The position numbers and the translations under genes were made by a program. This document shows positions 22,342-35,000 of a stretch of 64,000 nt of DNA, piece by piece. This stretch comes from Vishniacozyma victoriae (Eukaryota; Basidiomycota; Tremellomycetes; Tremellales; Bulleribasidiaceae), in the NCBI GenBank assembly GCA_017654735.1, contig JADPYG010000093.1, positions 62,001 to 126,000 of the forward strand, given 5' to 3'. Each line of letters opens with the position of its first letter. Within the stretch, counting starts at the first letter, position 1. The notes under the pieces were generated by a model. The model was not told where the DNA came from. It did no database searches and worked only from the letters and a program-made list of their open reading frames with translations.

Positions 22342-25300
22342 CTATGTAGAACCCGCTACAGCATTTTCACCGCCACCACTACTCTGTGTAATCCCCTTGA
22401 CCCGACCGACTCTAATCAAATAATCCCGAACAGCCAATCTCATCTCTGGAGCAACTTCCTTTCCGAGGATATCGGTAACGAGGGGATAGAAGGTTGGGAG
22501 GTGGTTGATGAACTACACATCAGCATTCCTTCTTTTCCACATCGATCCTCATCAAGATAACTTGATTTCCATCTTAAGAATAAGTGAGAAGAGAGAAGAC
22601 TCACTTGGTCCTCCTCAAACTCGATTGAACCCCTCAAAACATCCGTAACAACAGGTGTCCAAGCAGTAACGTTCCTAGGTTGAGTCTCGGGATCTAAAGC
22701 AATGAAATCTTTAATAACCTCAACCGCAAGTCTGTCATCAGCACCATCACAACTACGGAGTGGTAAATGAAGGAAGAGGAAGAGACGACATACGGAACTA
22801 GACGCTCCAATACTCCAGATCGGGTGGCTCGGTGCGCATCCCTTGGATCCCTGTACATCCTCAATAAGACGTTGATGAGGGTAGCTGCAGATGATGATTC
22901 CTGTTTGAGCAAATTAGGTAATTGCTTCATGAACCCTAATTCGTCAGTCTCCCTCCCATTTCATAGGATCTCTCCGCTCTGCCGAGTATCGACTCTGAGT
23001 CGAGGAAAGGACATACCAACTTTCCACAACTTCATCCGTAAATCCCTATCCGCATTGAATTTCCTAGCAAATCTCCAACTATCATCCAAAACACCCATGA
23101 ACCTCAATAAATGTTCAGCAGGTATAGTATTATAGACTTCATCATTCTGGAGTAGTTCATGTGTTGTTTCAATCAACAAGAGTTGAAGAACACATTTAAC
23201 GATAATTTGCTTGAATATCCGTCTTTGGTCGCTGAATGATAATTGAGGGAGAGGGGGGACGGAGGAAGTTGCTCGGGGTAATGGAGCGGGAGCAACGAAT
23301 TTCTGGAATGGTGCTACTCATCAGCAAGAGTTCCCTTCTGTATGGTAGATTAAGCTATCCGGCCATAGGAAGGTCAATGGCCTCACGGCCAGAGAGAAGG
23401 TAGACGGCCTGGCCTGACTTACCATCCGGTTCATCCATATTATCAGGTTCAACCTCCGCATGCAATTCCGGATCAAACAACTGATATGCAGTTGTAGTAG
23501 TAAACAACTGAACAAAAGCGGAAACGATACTCTCCCATTTGGCGGGAGAGAGTTTTCGTACGTTGGATTCCAGGAGTTGTTGGAAACATGAAGTACCGAT
23601 TCGAGCAAGGGTATCGTTTTCTGCGAGTCAGCTATCATCCGATGATCTCTCGTCGACTTCGTCGACTCGACTCGAGTGGACTTACCCTGACAAATACAAG
23701 CCACCAGAATATCCAACAATCCATCCAAATACTCCTGCATAACCTCAAAGTAGACTGTCCAGAGATCAATCATATTCCTGAGCGCGGAGATCAAAGTTGT
23801 AGATAACCAAACCGACATATCCTCATGTGATTTGAATCGGGCGGTATTATCCGTAGAGGATGATCGGAGGATGTTGAATATTGGAAAGAGGATTTGAGTT
23901 GATATAGTACTCCAGAAAGAGGGTGTGAAGGATTTTCCGTGGGTTTTGAGTGTATCGAATAAGCAGTCTAGGGCACTGGATATCAGTTCCTCTTCTTCTA
24001 TCAATCAAGTGGAAACATGGAATGACTTACAGCCTCCTAACTTCTAGATCCTCACCAGTCATGATGATCTCATAGAAAGAGTTCAAGACAGGTAACCAAT
24101 ACTTCAACATTGGATCATCATTTGCGTTCACCACCTGATTCCTCTCTCCTCCATTATCTTCAACACCATTGGCATTGGAGGGTAAAACAGTCTCGGGACA
24201 TTCCAACATTTTCCCAACTAAACCCCTAACCATCTCAATAGCTTGTAAACTGATTTTCTGGAATTTCTGAACCTTACAGAAATCCGTAATACAGCTAGTC
24301 AGATCGGCAAAAGAACCATATCGCACCACAAGGGCGAAATGGGATTTATATACCAGAGTCACTAGTTCGAAAGCGTAATTTGCTATTCGTTCCGTTTGAA
24401 CTTTGGATGCAGCGGAGAATACGGCGAAAATCGTTCTCCAACCTGATCGGAGGTTTTGGTAACGGGCTTGTAACATTTGTTGCAGACATTGTAGGACCTG
24501 TCATATTAGTCATTGATTCATCTACATTTCATACCGCGAAAGGCGGTTTGAGGACGTACCATCTCCCTAGCATCGGCATTCTTATTATTGAGAATCGTAT
24601 ATTCGAATGGCCTAAGGAAATCCTTTTGGAATCGGAAATGTGACAATTCTTCCTTCTCCAAGAAGTTCATGGCTAGCTGCCTCAATGCGTCCAGCGCAAA
24701 GAAGCTCACATTCGGATTATTATGGCAGCACACCTGACATCAGCATCGTATCTTCGACTCCTCCGGCAGAGAGAAGGAGAGCAAGAAGAAGACTTGCCTG
24801 ATTGAAATGTTCACCCAAGATCAACCAGATATTACTCCACTCCAACCTAATTCTCCCCATGTTATAATAACTAATCTCGACCAACTTTTGTAGACTGAAC
24901 ATCCGTGGGCGAGGCGATGAACCCGAAGATTGAATTTCATCCCACGAGACTTCGGATAGGGCTTGCACGAAATCGACAATAGCGGATCCGGATAGGTTTT
25001 TGGATGTCGAGAAAACCATGTCGGCTGCTACTGTTACTTGGGATGAACGGGATTCTTCAGCTACTTCGTCGGCGGGGCGATTCCTGGAAGATTTCTTGCC
25101 GTTGGTACTGAGCGTTAGGACTGCTGTCGTTCAAGAGGCTTTTGAGCAGGACTTGGAAAATCGGAAGGATCTGAGAGTAGAGGAAGGAGGAAGAAGCGAT
25201 GATGAAAAAGATGGAGGAAACAGGACTCATTCTCTACTACCAACATCCACATCCATCCCATTGGAAATCAACTGCATCCTCTCCAATTGAGAAACACAAG

Positions 25301-28300
25301 TCAAAACATCCTTCCAATTCGCCTTCAAATTATTTCCATCCTCCCTAGCAACTTCAAACAACGCTTTAATAGCTTCGACATTCTTAGCCTTCATCTCTCC
25401 CACATTATTGAGGACAGTGAATTTCGCCAATGTCGTAACAAACGCGTTCCTCTCCAATTCAAGGTCGAACAAGCATGAAATCTTGATTGCTGATTTCAAT
25501 CCGTCCAAGCATAGGTTTACCACTAGGAGATCGTCTGTTTCTTGTAGATTCCCCGAGATTCCAGCTAGGAAAGGCATCCATGCTACTTCAAACATGAATT
25601 GAACATGTTCCAATCGAGAGGCGGAATAAAATTGATCGGTAGGTCGTACCACTCCCCTCTTTTGTTGTCGAGTCATGGCCTTTAACAAAGCTTCGGTCTT
25701 GGAAGACATGTTCTCCGATTGTGTGAAGTATGCTTCCTTTTGTAAATCCCTTCCGACAGATGCCAAAGCCCCAGAAGGAGCAGGTTGAGGTTCCTGAATC
25801 TCATCCTTCATTTTGATCTCATTATTTTGAATCTCGTCATAGATCTCTCCTAGGAAATCTTCAGGTAAATCTTTACCATCATTGATTCCACGATTATTCT
25901 TGACAAATTCGACTTTGGTCATTTTCTTTTGTTTCATGTTTTTGTTGTGGGCGTCCGTATTGAGCATGATGACTGAGAAGGCGAGGATGTAGGCTGTATC
26001 GGCATTGGCGAACAGTGTAGAAGGGTTGTTGTGCATGTATCGTTCGGCGAATTTCAACATGAATCGATCAATCTTCTGGGCTTCTCCAGGTAATCGGAAA
26101 GATTGGAGGTAGAGTCGGACCGCTTCTGTGAAAGTGAGGGAGGAGAAGTCGAGCATGTCGACGAAAGCGTGCATGATGGCAACATTTGCCTCGTCACTAT
26201 ACATCAGTATCAATCCTCAGAGAGCCGCAAAGACTCACCCTTCACCAAGATACTCTCCAATCATAGCCTTACTCAACCCATCATTCCCAAGTAAAAACCT
26301 AGCAATATCTCCAGGCGAGTTGGACCGAATGAAACCATGTTCAAGCAAATAAGCAATACCCCTTTTTGGCTTGAAATTGAATTTCTTGATCCCTTCCAAT
26401 AAATTCGTCTTTCTAGCCTTGGCAGTTTCAAATCGACCAACATCATCATCCCCCTCGGTCGGTATAGGGGTGTTCATGCCGGTAGAAGCTGCTCTTGAAG
26501 CTCCGACTTCGGGCCATGTCGGTGTCGCTCCGCCTGTCGTAGCGGTTGGAAGATCGGTATGGGACCCAGTCTGGGACATTGCCATTTGCCTCCCAATACC
26601 ATCTTCACTGATACTTGGCCTTCCTTCGTCTCCTTGGCGAGAACTCGAATGTGTCGACCATACAACCAATGACTTGAGAGCAGCTACCAGACATTCAAGC
26701 GACTGTCTGCGTAGTTTAATTTCAGGCGATAAACCCGCATACGCCTCTTTATTGGTTTCGGGGACGAGGGCGGCAGTACTTAGACTAGGAGGGATAGCGG
26801 GCCCACCACGACTATCCTGTTTACTCGATCCTTGCGATTGGATCAGTTCTTCTTTTGAAGGAGGAGCGAAATGCGTTTGACCGATCTTCGAAACGATATT
26901 CATGAGTTTCTCATAAACGTTCTCAAGGGATGCTCGATCACAATCGTAATTGATATACAGCTCCACCAAAGCTTGAGGATCTTGACAGATTCGAATGAAG
27001 ATGCCGAGGATCAGTGATTTCTGTCGAATTGTCGAATGTCGCATTTCGAGTATAGGGATAAAGATCTCGTTCAACAAGACCTCAATCTCTTTCTAATCAT
27101 TAGCGACCACCTTGATTGACTGACTCACTTTCATCTGAGCACGCATAGATTTGAGCATACACCAAAAGATCTCGACACTGAGCTCAAAGACCTGATTGAC
27201 GGGACTGACGGCGTTCCTCGATAAACTAAGGCAGAGGTACTGCTTGGTAGCCTGTAGGAACGGGGTCATTTCCATGGAGGTATTGGATGGGATACTGATG
27301 AGCGGATTGATGAACAAGTCGGCATGCGACTTGAGGATCGTAAGGACGAGATGAAGCGACAGGAGTTTGGATCGCATAGGGGATGATCTCAGATCTCTCT
27401 CGCTGTCCATTAGCTCATCCTAATGACGCACTGGAAAGGTGGACATACGTTTCGGTAACAAGAGCCTTCATGCTAAGCTTGCAAAGTGCCCTAAACACCA
27501 AGAAAGCGTCCTTGACAAACAATTCCTCAGTGGGGATAGGTCGACCCATGGCGTCCAAACTTCCTTCTCCCTCTTCTGCACCTTCTACTGGTGGAGGTCT
27601 ATTCATGTCGGGGACATCAAGGGCTTCTCCGTGAGGTACGTGAATTGGGATATTGGATTTGGTGAGTTGAGCAGAAGAGCCGTCTTGGCGGATATCAGCT
27701 GGGAGGGTTGGGATATCGTCGTTTGGATTTGGGGCTGCGAACGAATCACTGATTGTTAGCTTGGTCACAGAGAGACGGTTGCAGCAACTTACAGGGTGAG
27801 TTTCGGCTCTGATGTGCCATTTCCATTCGACCCTTCCCCTCCCTCCGCCTCTGCCGCTAATCTAGCAGCTTCATCCAGAGCCTCCTTCTCCAGCCTCCTC
27901 GCCTCATTCTCTCCGACAGTTCCCCTCCTCTCCCCACCGACATTGGGATTAGGCCTGACAACCCGCTGGAAAACGTGATGTACCATCTGGGTCAATCCAC
28001 CTTGAGCGACAATCTGATTCGGAGCATCGTTACTCAGCAAAAAGACATTGTAAACTGTCCTAACCGCTTTCAACAATGATGATTGGTGTACCAGCATTCC
28101 CTTGTCTGTTGATAGGACGATCGCCATTAATGCCTTGACGACTTGTAGCGCGACTTGCGGAGGGGAAGTTTCGGAATATGCGAGTGTGATGGTGTGGGTG
28201 ATTAGATCTGGTAATGGCGACAGACCCTTAGGTGGACCATTGGGTTCGGAAAAGAACGAGTGGGATACCAATTTCGATAATAAATCAAGCGAAGTGATCA

Positions 28301-29069
28301 AGATAGGTACACTGGTCGTTTGGGGGTTGGAAATAGCGAGGCGGAGAGGTTCAAAGATCTCTCTAGGATGGAGGTAGGCGGAATTACTAGGCCCCTCTTG
28401 AGAACATAATTCAAGGGCCCGCTGAGCAGCAGCCGAGAACGATGCTGATTTCTTTGCTTCCTTCGAATCCACAAGAACCTTCAACGGCGGTGTAATGAGG
28501 ACAGAAGATAATTGAGGAGGTGCTGGACCCGAGCTTGACGCATGTCCCTGACCGGACAAGGAGATGGTAGTAGCGACTGAAGATCTCCTTGAATGTTCAC
28601 CAGTCATACGAGGTCGATAAGCGGAAGGAGGTCTCGAAGGTGATGTAACGCCAGAAGTGAGGGACGTAACGGATGCCGAGGCTTTATGCGATGTAGAACT
28701 CTGTGGTCGATGAATCGTAGGTATAGGTCCGTGTCCATCGACTCCCTCGGTAGCCGGCGTGGGATTACGACTAAGTTCAACATCTTGCATACTCCCACCC
28801 CGGGGTAACGTAGGTTTAGCAGGCGTCTCGGGCGAAAGCTTAGGCGGTGGTGCAGGGGGTGTATCGTTGCCATTGGAGTTATCTCGGCCATCCGTCGTTG
28901 CTGCCGAGGGCTGATCGAGCTCGGTCTGAATAGGTTCTTCGAGTGGGGGAGGAGGTAAATCCTTGGGAGAAGTTACAACGTCGTCGAGGGGTATTTCGAC
29001 AGTCTCCTCTCCCTCAAATGCCCGTTCCTCAGAGACCTCGGATGTAGGAGGTGGCTGTGAATCCGACAT
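22342..29069 (-). CDS. SEC7: Sec7/BIG-type Arf guanine-nucleotide exchange factor
   Basis: Trans-Golgi GEF that loads Arf1 with GTP for vesicle formation. It starts [20 protein letters not shown] at 29069 with about 200 residues of acidic and Ser/Pro-rich sequence, followed by the DCB region ([20 protein letters not shown] near 28400) and the HUS region (about 27400-27000). The catalytic Sec7 domain covers about 26400-25900: [20 protein letters not shown], then [20 protein letters not shown], which holds the catalytic glutamate, and [20 protein letters not shown]. Four HDS-type helical regions run to the end ([20 protein letters not shown]), with TAG at 22342-22344. More than fifteen introns; about 1,900-2,000 residues, as expected for Sec7/BIG and far longer than GBF1/Gea relatives in this layout. 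Divergent from the small secreted protein at 30015. Confidence 0.95.
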
Positions 29070-30014
29070 GCCGAGTGATGCTTAGGCGTATGGGTAGGAA
29101 TAAAGTGAGGTATATAGGCATCTACTTATCCTTGCTGGACAGAGCATGGACGTGTGAGCTGCGCGTGGCGCGTTTGATTCCGCCCAATGTGGCAGATCGG
29201 TCTTTTCTAGACTCAGTTCACAACGCACTGCCCAGCTAGAGGCAGGATGAAGAGGGCAGGCGAGGGCAGGGATAAGCTTTGAGCGCCAATAATGTGCAGC
29301 AGTGACGAAACAGCTTAATGGTAGCGGACTGAATGAGGTTACAAGACATTGCGACACCACGTGTTGGCACCAACATCCTATGTAGCCCAAGCCCCAACAA
29401 GGCGGCGCGCGCTCGGCAGACAAATGCAGCCATGATCTACTCGTGTATATGCCATGTGTTGAGCGAGACAGAAGAAGGAACAGCACTATTCAATGGATGT
29501 GAAATGCTGCCCAACGGGACCGGTCTCGCAACGAGCATAGCGTTGATATGGCACAGGCCGCAGAGAACAAGTAACGGCATCTGTTTGGATCGCGGTTGCC
29601 GAGAGCGTCATCACGGGATACAAGCGCCCCATCGACGACTATGACGCTCGCGGAGTCTTGTAGACAATCCAACAACCGCCTTTTGAGGTCCTTGAGCAGG
29701 TAGGAGAGTTGCGTTCCGTAGAATCGTCTGCTGGGGTTTTAAGGGTGATATACCCTTTTCGGGGTGTTGATGACAATTTTATGACATCCGTGCAAGCTTT
29801 ATACAACACACGTTGGTCCAAAATCACAGTTGGTGATCCAGGACAAGCGTTTCAATTTAGCTTCGTCTCACCTCACCTCGTCTTCTGTTGCCGCGTGGCA
29901 TCTATCTACATATGTGATACGCCACCGGCAGGAACGCCACTTCCTCATCACCATGGAAATAAGACTGATGAGACCACTGTTTGATAATTGTCTGACTTTC
30001 TCACACGCACCAAC
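29070..30014. promoter_or_regulatory. Divergent promoter, SEC7 / orphan secreted protein
   Basis: 945 bp between two start codons facing away from each other. A CACGTG E-box lies at about 29357-29362. Frames of about 100 codons exist on both strands but overlap each other and look random in composition. No tRNA or repeat was identified. Confidence 0.5.
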
Positions 30015-30740
30015 ATGCACTCGTTCGGTATGTTCATCCTCATGGCATGCTCCGCCTTCGCCTCGCCTTCATCGCAAACTGTGGTAGAAGGATCTCCGGT
30101 CTTCGAGTATTTCGCATCGAATCCCCCCTCACTGGACCTATTCAATACGGCGACGAAGGCTAATACGACTCTAGTCGATAGCATCGTTTCACTAGCGTTC
30201 TTTGACAGCTTGGTACCGGCTCAGAATACTAGAGTCGAATTTGAGGACATGCAGGGGCAGGAGGAGGTTCGGGTGGTGAATGGACTCAGTGGAGCATTCT
30301 GGGCCGCCAAGGGCGAGATTGCCAGGTCGATCATCCAGCGGATTTATCTCGAGAATGAGCAGATATATAAGGCATGCGCCAGTGATCTAGCATCATATTC
30401 ATTCGATGAACTGGAATGTGAACAGCCGTTCTGGACGAATATCATCATGCACGACGACGAAGCAAAACGCATCTTTCCGGCTATTCGACACGTCGCTACG
30501 GTCGATAATCTGTCCGATATGGAGGCCGCAGTGAATCGAAGAGAGGTAGCAGGAGGTACTTGGTATGCACATTTGGAGAGTCAGGCAATCATATACATCG
30601 ATAGACGGACGGGAGACTATTGGGTTGGAGAAGGCGAGGTGGCCCGGCTCCTGGAGAACCGCTTCGATGAGGAAATCAGGCGGCAAGGGAAGGAGAATCG
30701 GATCAATCAGGGCAGGGTCGCTGAAGTAAACGATCATTAG
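30015..30740 (+). CDS. Orphan secreted protein, single exon
   Basis: No family was recognised. The start chosen is ATG 30015, because it opens directly on a signal peptide (MHSFGMFILMACSAFASPSS); an in-frame ATG at 29988 would add nine polar residues before it. The 241-residue product has an N-terminal region SPVFEYFASNPPSLDLFNTA, a middle part VVNGLSGAFWAAKGEIARSI, two cysteines (KACASDL, ELECEQPFW) that could pair, and a charged C-terminus (YWVGEGEVARLLENRFDEEI). No transmembrane span or GPI signal follows. It is the only protein gene here without an intron, and it sits next to a solitary 5S rRNA gene. Possibly lineage-specific; an effector or enzyme role cannot be inferred. Confidence 0.7.
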   Translation: MHSFGMFILMACSAFASPSSQTVVEGSPVFEYFASNPPSLDLFNTATKANTTLVDSIVSLAFFDSLVPAQNTRVEFEDMQGQEEVRVVNGLSGAFWAAKGEIARSIIQRIYLENEQIYKACASDLASYSFDELECEQPFWTNIIMHDDEAKRIFPAIRHVATVDNLSDMEAAVNRREVAGGTWYAHLESQAIIYIDRRTGDYWVGEGEVARLLENRFDEEIRRQGKENRINQGRVAEVNDH

Positions 30741-31421
30741 TCTCAGCCAGGTACGTCGCTGATGGCTAATGGATTCGCTAAAGTCCAAGCAGTCCTGTCA
30801 GAAACGCTTCAAAAATCGATGATTTGGAAAGCCGATCGCCTGGACCGGGAATTGTCGCAAGTTGTATAAGAGCTGTACTGAGATGTGTATGACATATGGA
30901 TCTTCCTCGTATTTCACTCCAATAGGAATCGTATTGCTATCGTTCTGTTTACGATTTCTGTGCCACTTGAGCTCTGTCGCTCGAGTGTCTGCTTAGGCAA
31001 GAAAATTAGGCTTGGCTTATATCCAGGAGGTCCGAATGGACAGACAGGAACTCCTCACGGCAAAGGGGGGCTTAGACTGGGCGTCCCGGCCTTGGTGATC
31101 TTCTCAAGGTGGACACGGCATGAGTATATAGGACGAGCATATGGATGATTGAGAGACGAGAAGCCGTCGGCGAGCCTTCTCAGAATTGACTTCGTTTGCG
31201 GCCCGCGCCGCGACGCCATGGACATCCCACGGTGGTGTACTCCGCAAGTGGACAGACTCCACCGGGTGGTGCCCGGCTCGCGTCACTAGTAGTGGATTGT
31301 CGACGAAAGGTCGACGAGACGTCAGCACCACACTTAGATCCTCTTACTGCGTTCATTGTGCTCGTAAACGATGTGTTCAGGGAAGCCTGAGATTCAGGTT
31401 AAACCCTCTTGTGCCCCTGCC

Positions 31422-31426
31422 AAAAA
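31422..31426 (-). terminator. RNA polymerase III terminator of the 5S gene
   Basis: Five consecutive T on the minus strand, starting seven bases after the 3' end of the 5S sequence. This is the minimal pol III stop signal. Confidence 0.65.
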
Positions 31427-31432
31427 GGATTG

Positions 31433-31553
31433 AACCACAACACCTAACAGGATTCGCAAGTGGTCCCCCACCTTGCTACTAACTGGGCGATATCCAGGTT
31501 GTCTGCGCAGATCGGACGGGATGCGGAATTTTCTAGATTCTATGGTCGTGGAT
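31433..31553 (-). rRNA. 5S ribosomal RNA, solitary divergent copy
   Basis: 121-nt sequence on the minus strand running from ATCCACGACC to GTTGTGGTT. Universally conserved fungal 5S blocks are present: CATCCCGTCCGATCTGCG (31-48), CAGTTAGTA (69-77) and GGTGGGGGACCAC (82-94). All helices can form: I (3-9 with 113-119), II (16-21 with 57-62), III (29-32 with 45-48) and IV (78-86 with 91-98, one bulged G). Compared with 5S rRNAs of related basidiomycetes, as remembered, many stem bases differ, but both partners have changed together. One oddity is three extra bases in the 3' strand of helix V (CCTGTTAGG, where relatives have CCTGGG or CCTAGG). A TATA box at -27 and a T5 terminator suggest it is transcribed. 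It lies alone, away from any 18S/5.8S/28S sequence. Confidence 0.85.
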
Positions 31554-31574
31554 GAATTGGACGGGTTTTTTAAC

Positions 31575-31580
31575 TTTATA
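31575..31580 (-). promoter_or_regulatory. TATA box of the 5S gene
   Basis: TATAAA on the minus strand at -27 to -22 relative to the 5S start. Upstream TATA elements at this distance are required for 5S transcription in fission yeast and Neurospora. Confidence 0.55.
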
Positions 31581-32044
31581 ATCCCAAAATCAACGTGATC
31601 CCACAAGTCGATAGAAGCGGATAGATTGAATGCGAAAGGAGTTTGAGGACGGCAGGAAGCTACTCATGTAATATGATAGTCAATCTAGATATGACGCTTT
31701 GACCGGAAAGGTGTTCGATCTTGAATGACCGCGGTCTACTCAGTCTGACATTCGCAAAGTGCCACAAGTGGGTCCGAGTGGTGCAGATCTTGCTGTCTCA
31801 AATCGTCAGCTCATCCGCTTGGTCAATCATCAACCAGTCGTTCATTCGGGGAGGGCAAGAGCCTATACTGAGCTCGATCAGATAAGAGAAGTCAGACTGT
31901 ATAAATGATTACATTTCGTCAAACAAGATTTCGATACCAGGTGTATAAACAGACCTCCTCATCTCTACTTCCTCCTCCCAGACATGTACATCTCCAAGTT
32001 CCCTGAGATCCCTCCTATACGCACCTCAATCGGTGCCCCCACGC

Positions 32045-35000
32045 TCAAGTGATAGCAAATAACGTAGCCTTGATCTTTTCCAACCTCTCCCTAGCCTCAT
32101 CCCGCTCTTCAGTCATAGCAGCTACTTTCCCTTGTTCAATAGCCAACGCCACTTGCAGCTTCCCAACTTCAACACCACGCTCACTATCGGTCCTACTCAA
32201 CTTAGCCTCTAACTCAAGGATCTTTCGTTCATGTTGCCTACCCCCCAAGCGGGCGGTCTCGAGAGAAGCAAGTGTAGCGGTAAGTTGGGCTTGAAGATCC
32301 GTTATCTCCTGTTGACTAGCTTGGGAAAGTTGGAGTGATGAGGGTGTTGAAGTGATTGTGATTAATGGTTTCGATCTCTCTCCCTCCATTGATGGGTTTG
32401 AGGAGATGGTCGAATTTTGGAGTTTCTGCATCTTCTCGTCCATCTCTAAAAGAGTGTGGCGAAGGAGAGCTAGTTCGCGGGCATCTCGCTCGATTTGTTT
32501 GTCTTTGGAGACAAGAAGGTCGTGAAGGGATCCGAGGATGTTTGAGATTTGGGGATTGGCAGTAGGGCTGATGGGCGGCGCTGTCTATCAGCATCACTCA
32601 CTATCGGGTCAATGTAGACTTACGAGCTCGAACAGTCAATTTCTCTGCAGATAACGATCGAGCAGCTGTTAGTCAGAATATACTCGAGTCCGACAGACAG
32701 GACTTACCCTCCAGATTAGCGCCCTTTGGATCCTTCGAGAATACCCCACTTCCCTTCTTGACAATACTACTAATACTAGTGAAACTCGTACTTCTCTTCA
32801 TCTTCCCATCTACAGCAGAATCATCACCATTAGCCTGAGCACTGATACTCCTACTACTAAATGCCCGACTGAACAGGCCTCCAGTTCGGCTACTAGCAGA
32901 TGGAGCTGGTGAAACTGGTCTTCCACCCACCTGGTTCGGGGTAGCAGTCTCTGAATGTCCTGATGAACTTGCACTTGAATTAGCCGAATCCGAATCGAGT
33001 TTAGGAGTTGAGATAGGTGTCCGGCTTTGTCTAGGTATAGCATCACGTCCATTGGCGGGTGATGGTGGATCATGAGCTGGCGGGGGTGGGATGGCGAATG
33101 GTGATGGTGCAATCGAAGATGAGGAGTTGGTAGAAGGCATGACCGAGGACATTTTCAAGTTGATATGAGCCATCAATTTATCCCTTGAAAATGAAGCTGA
33201 AGTTGACATTCCCGTCGAAACGTCTGTTCCCGAAATACTGTCGAGAACCTTCTCACTGATCATTCCCCAGTGTCTCAACAACCACCCAAGGACACTCTGA
33301 CTAGAATTGACCATCTCGCTGACCAATTCTGGATCATCGTTCTCCCTATTCTTGTTCGAGTTTGAGTTGGGTCCGAGACCAGCAATACCCCTACCACGGG
33401 CTGCTACCATTGCCGGCCCAAAGATGATTGATATCGACTCGACATTTAATCGATTATCGGGAAACAGCGGTAATTGACCCAGGAAAGCGAGTAGATAAAT
33501 GAACAGACTGAAATGAGAGGGCGGTAACAACCTAAGGAGAATCTGAGCAGCAGCGATCCGAACAGCAATAGGCCGTGCCGTGTCCCTCGGCTTAGTCTCG
33601 CCTTGCGCTGAAGTGGATAAAGTGGGAGACCCGACGTCCCCAACAGGATCCAAACAGAACGCTATGAATGCCGGAAAGATTGATTCGTCCAATATCGGTT
33701 CCGGCATATCCCTCACATATCTCTTGACGAGACCAGTGAGATTATGGATCGGCTCAGTTGTTATTGAGAGAGAGTCGCCGTAGAGGGGCGGCATGTTGAA
33801 CACCTTGGTCAGGTGTGAGATTCGGGTACCGTCCCCTGCGAGTCGAAAGATTCCTGGCTGGGACATTCCTGGTAGTCAGCGCTGAGCGAGGAGGCCGAGG
33901 GTGACGAGAGGCGATATCAGAATGCGAAAGGAGTGCACGAGAAGAGTAGCCTCGCTGAGAGGGGCAATGAAGACGTGGAGAGAATTGGAAGGGGGGACTG
34001 AATGTCCGGCATGATGATTGGCCGGAAGGGCTAACTCACCTCGACGATAAATCTCCTCTATGACCGTAAAGACAACAAGCGGAAGCTCATGTTTCTGACC
34101 CCCGATCAGACTTGTACACCAAGAATTATCCGGCATCTCATATAATGGTACTCCAAAAGCCGGACCTTTTGTCAGCCATCCGTACTCTCCTAAACAATGA
34201 AAAGGATTAGATGGACTTACCTTCCTCAGCTGGCCTCCCGCTTCCTGTAGACATCAACGCCTGACTCTCCTCTTTCGCCCCCTTGCCCCCATTTGAGGTA
34301 TTCCCCGCTAAATTTGAGGACGATACTCCCCCTCCTAGCTTTCTGAACATGCCCATCATTCCTCCTTCCTTCTTCCCTCCCGGTTGTGGTGGACTAGCCA
34401 TAGCTGCTGGTGGTATGACCACAGTAGTCCCAGCTGGACCTATAATGATCTCTTGTCCTGTGATATCAATATACCCACCATGTCCTCTATCATACGCCGC
34501 ATCCACCCTAGCCAGTAAACCCGGAATATCAATCTTGGCAGCGATCATCGCAGCTTCCACGCCGAGTACAGCTCCCAGTCGATGAATAAGCCTCAACCGT
34601 ACTCGTATATGAGGCGGAACAGCAGCTTCTCGCTCGATGGAAAGTGGGGTAGGACTGGGCGCTAATTTGATCTGACCCTGGCCCTGGCGTTGTTGACTAG
34701 CTGTTGATTTCGCTCGGGGTCTAGTCGAAGGTGAAGAAGGGTCGGAAATAGGTTTTCGAGAAGCAGCAAGTAAAGCAGGAGTAGAAGGTTGTCGCATAGC
34801 AGGTCGGGGAACTGGCATATTCATTCCCATTCCGGTCGGCAGGCCCATCGGCTGTCCATTTCCTATACCCAGTCCTAGCCCCTGACCCATCCTGGAACTT
34901 TGCTGTTGAGGTGGCGAAGTCAACCTCGGGATCCCACTCATCTCAGGCGACATCGTAGGCACGGGTCTTCGACCGGGAGGAGTCGGTCCAGAGGGAGTCG

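Larger units (their letters stand above)
30741..32044. other. Intergenic region holding a 5S rRNA gene
   Basis: 1.3 kb between the convergent orphan secreted protein and RhoGAP genes. It contains the 5S gene at 31433-31553 with its TATA box and terminator. Outside these, 30741-31420 and 31590-32044 show no convincing coding exon; overlapping GC-rich frames at 31100-31480 on both strands look accidental. Confidence 0.5.

Noticed and set aside
29333..29644. 103-codon plus-strand frame in the SEC7 promoter
   Set aside because: Overlaps a longer antisense frame, has no signal, domain or repeat, and composition is random-like.
31104..31482. Overlapping open frames of 75-100 codons on both strands beside the 5S gene
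   Set aside because: GC-rich antisense frames without family features; one overlaps the 5S sequence itself.
31433..31545. tRNA gene suggested by A-box- and B-box-like motifs (TAGCAAGGTGG, GGTTCAATCC)
   Set aside because: The cloverleaf cannot form. The whole segment aligns in order and length with 5S rRNA, which explains the motifs.
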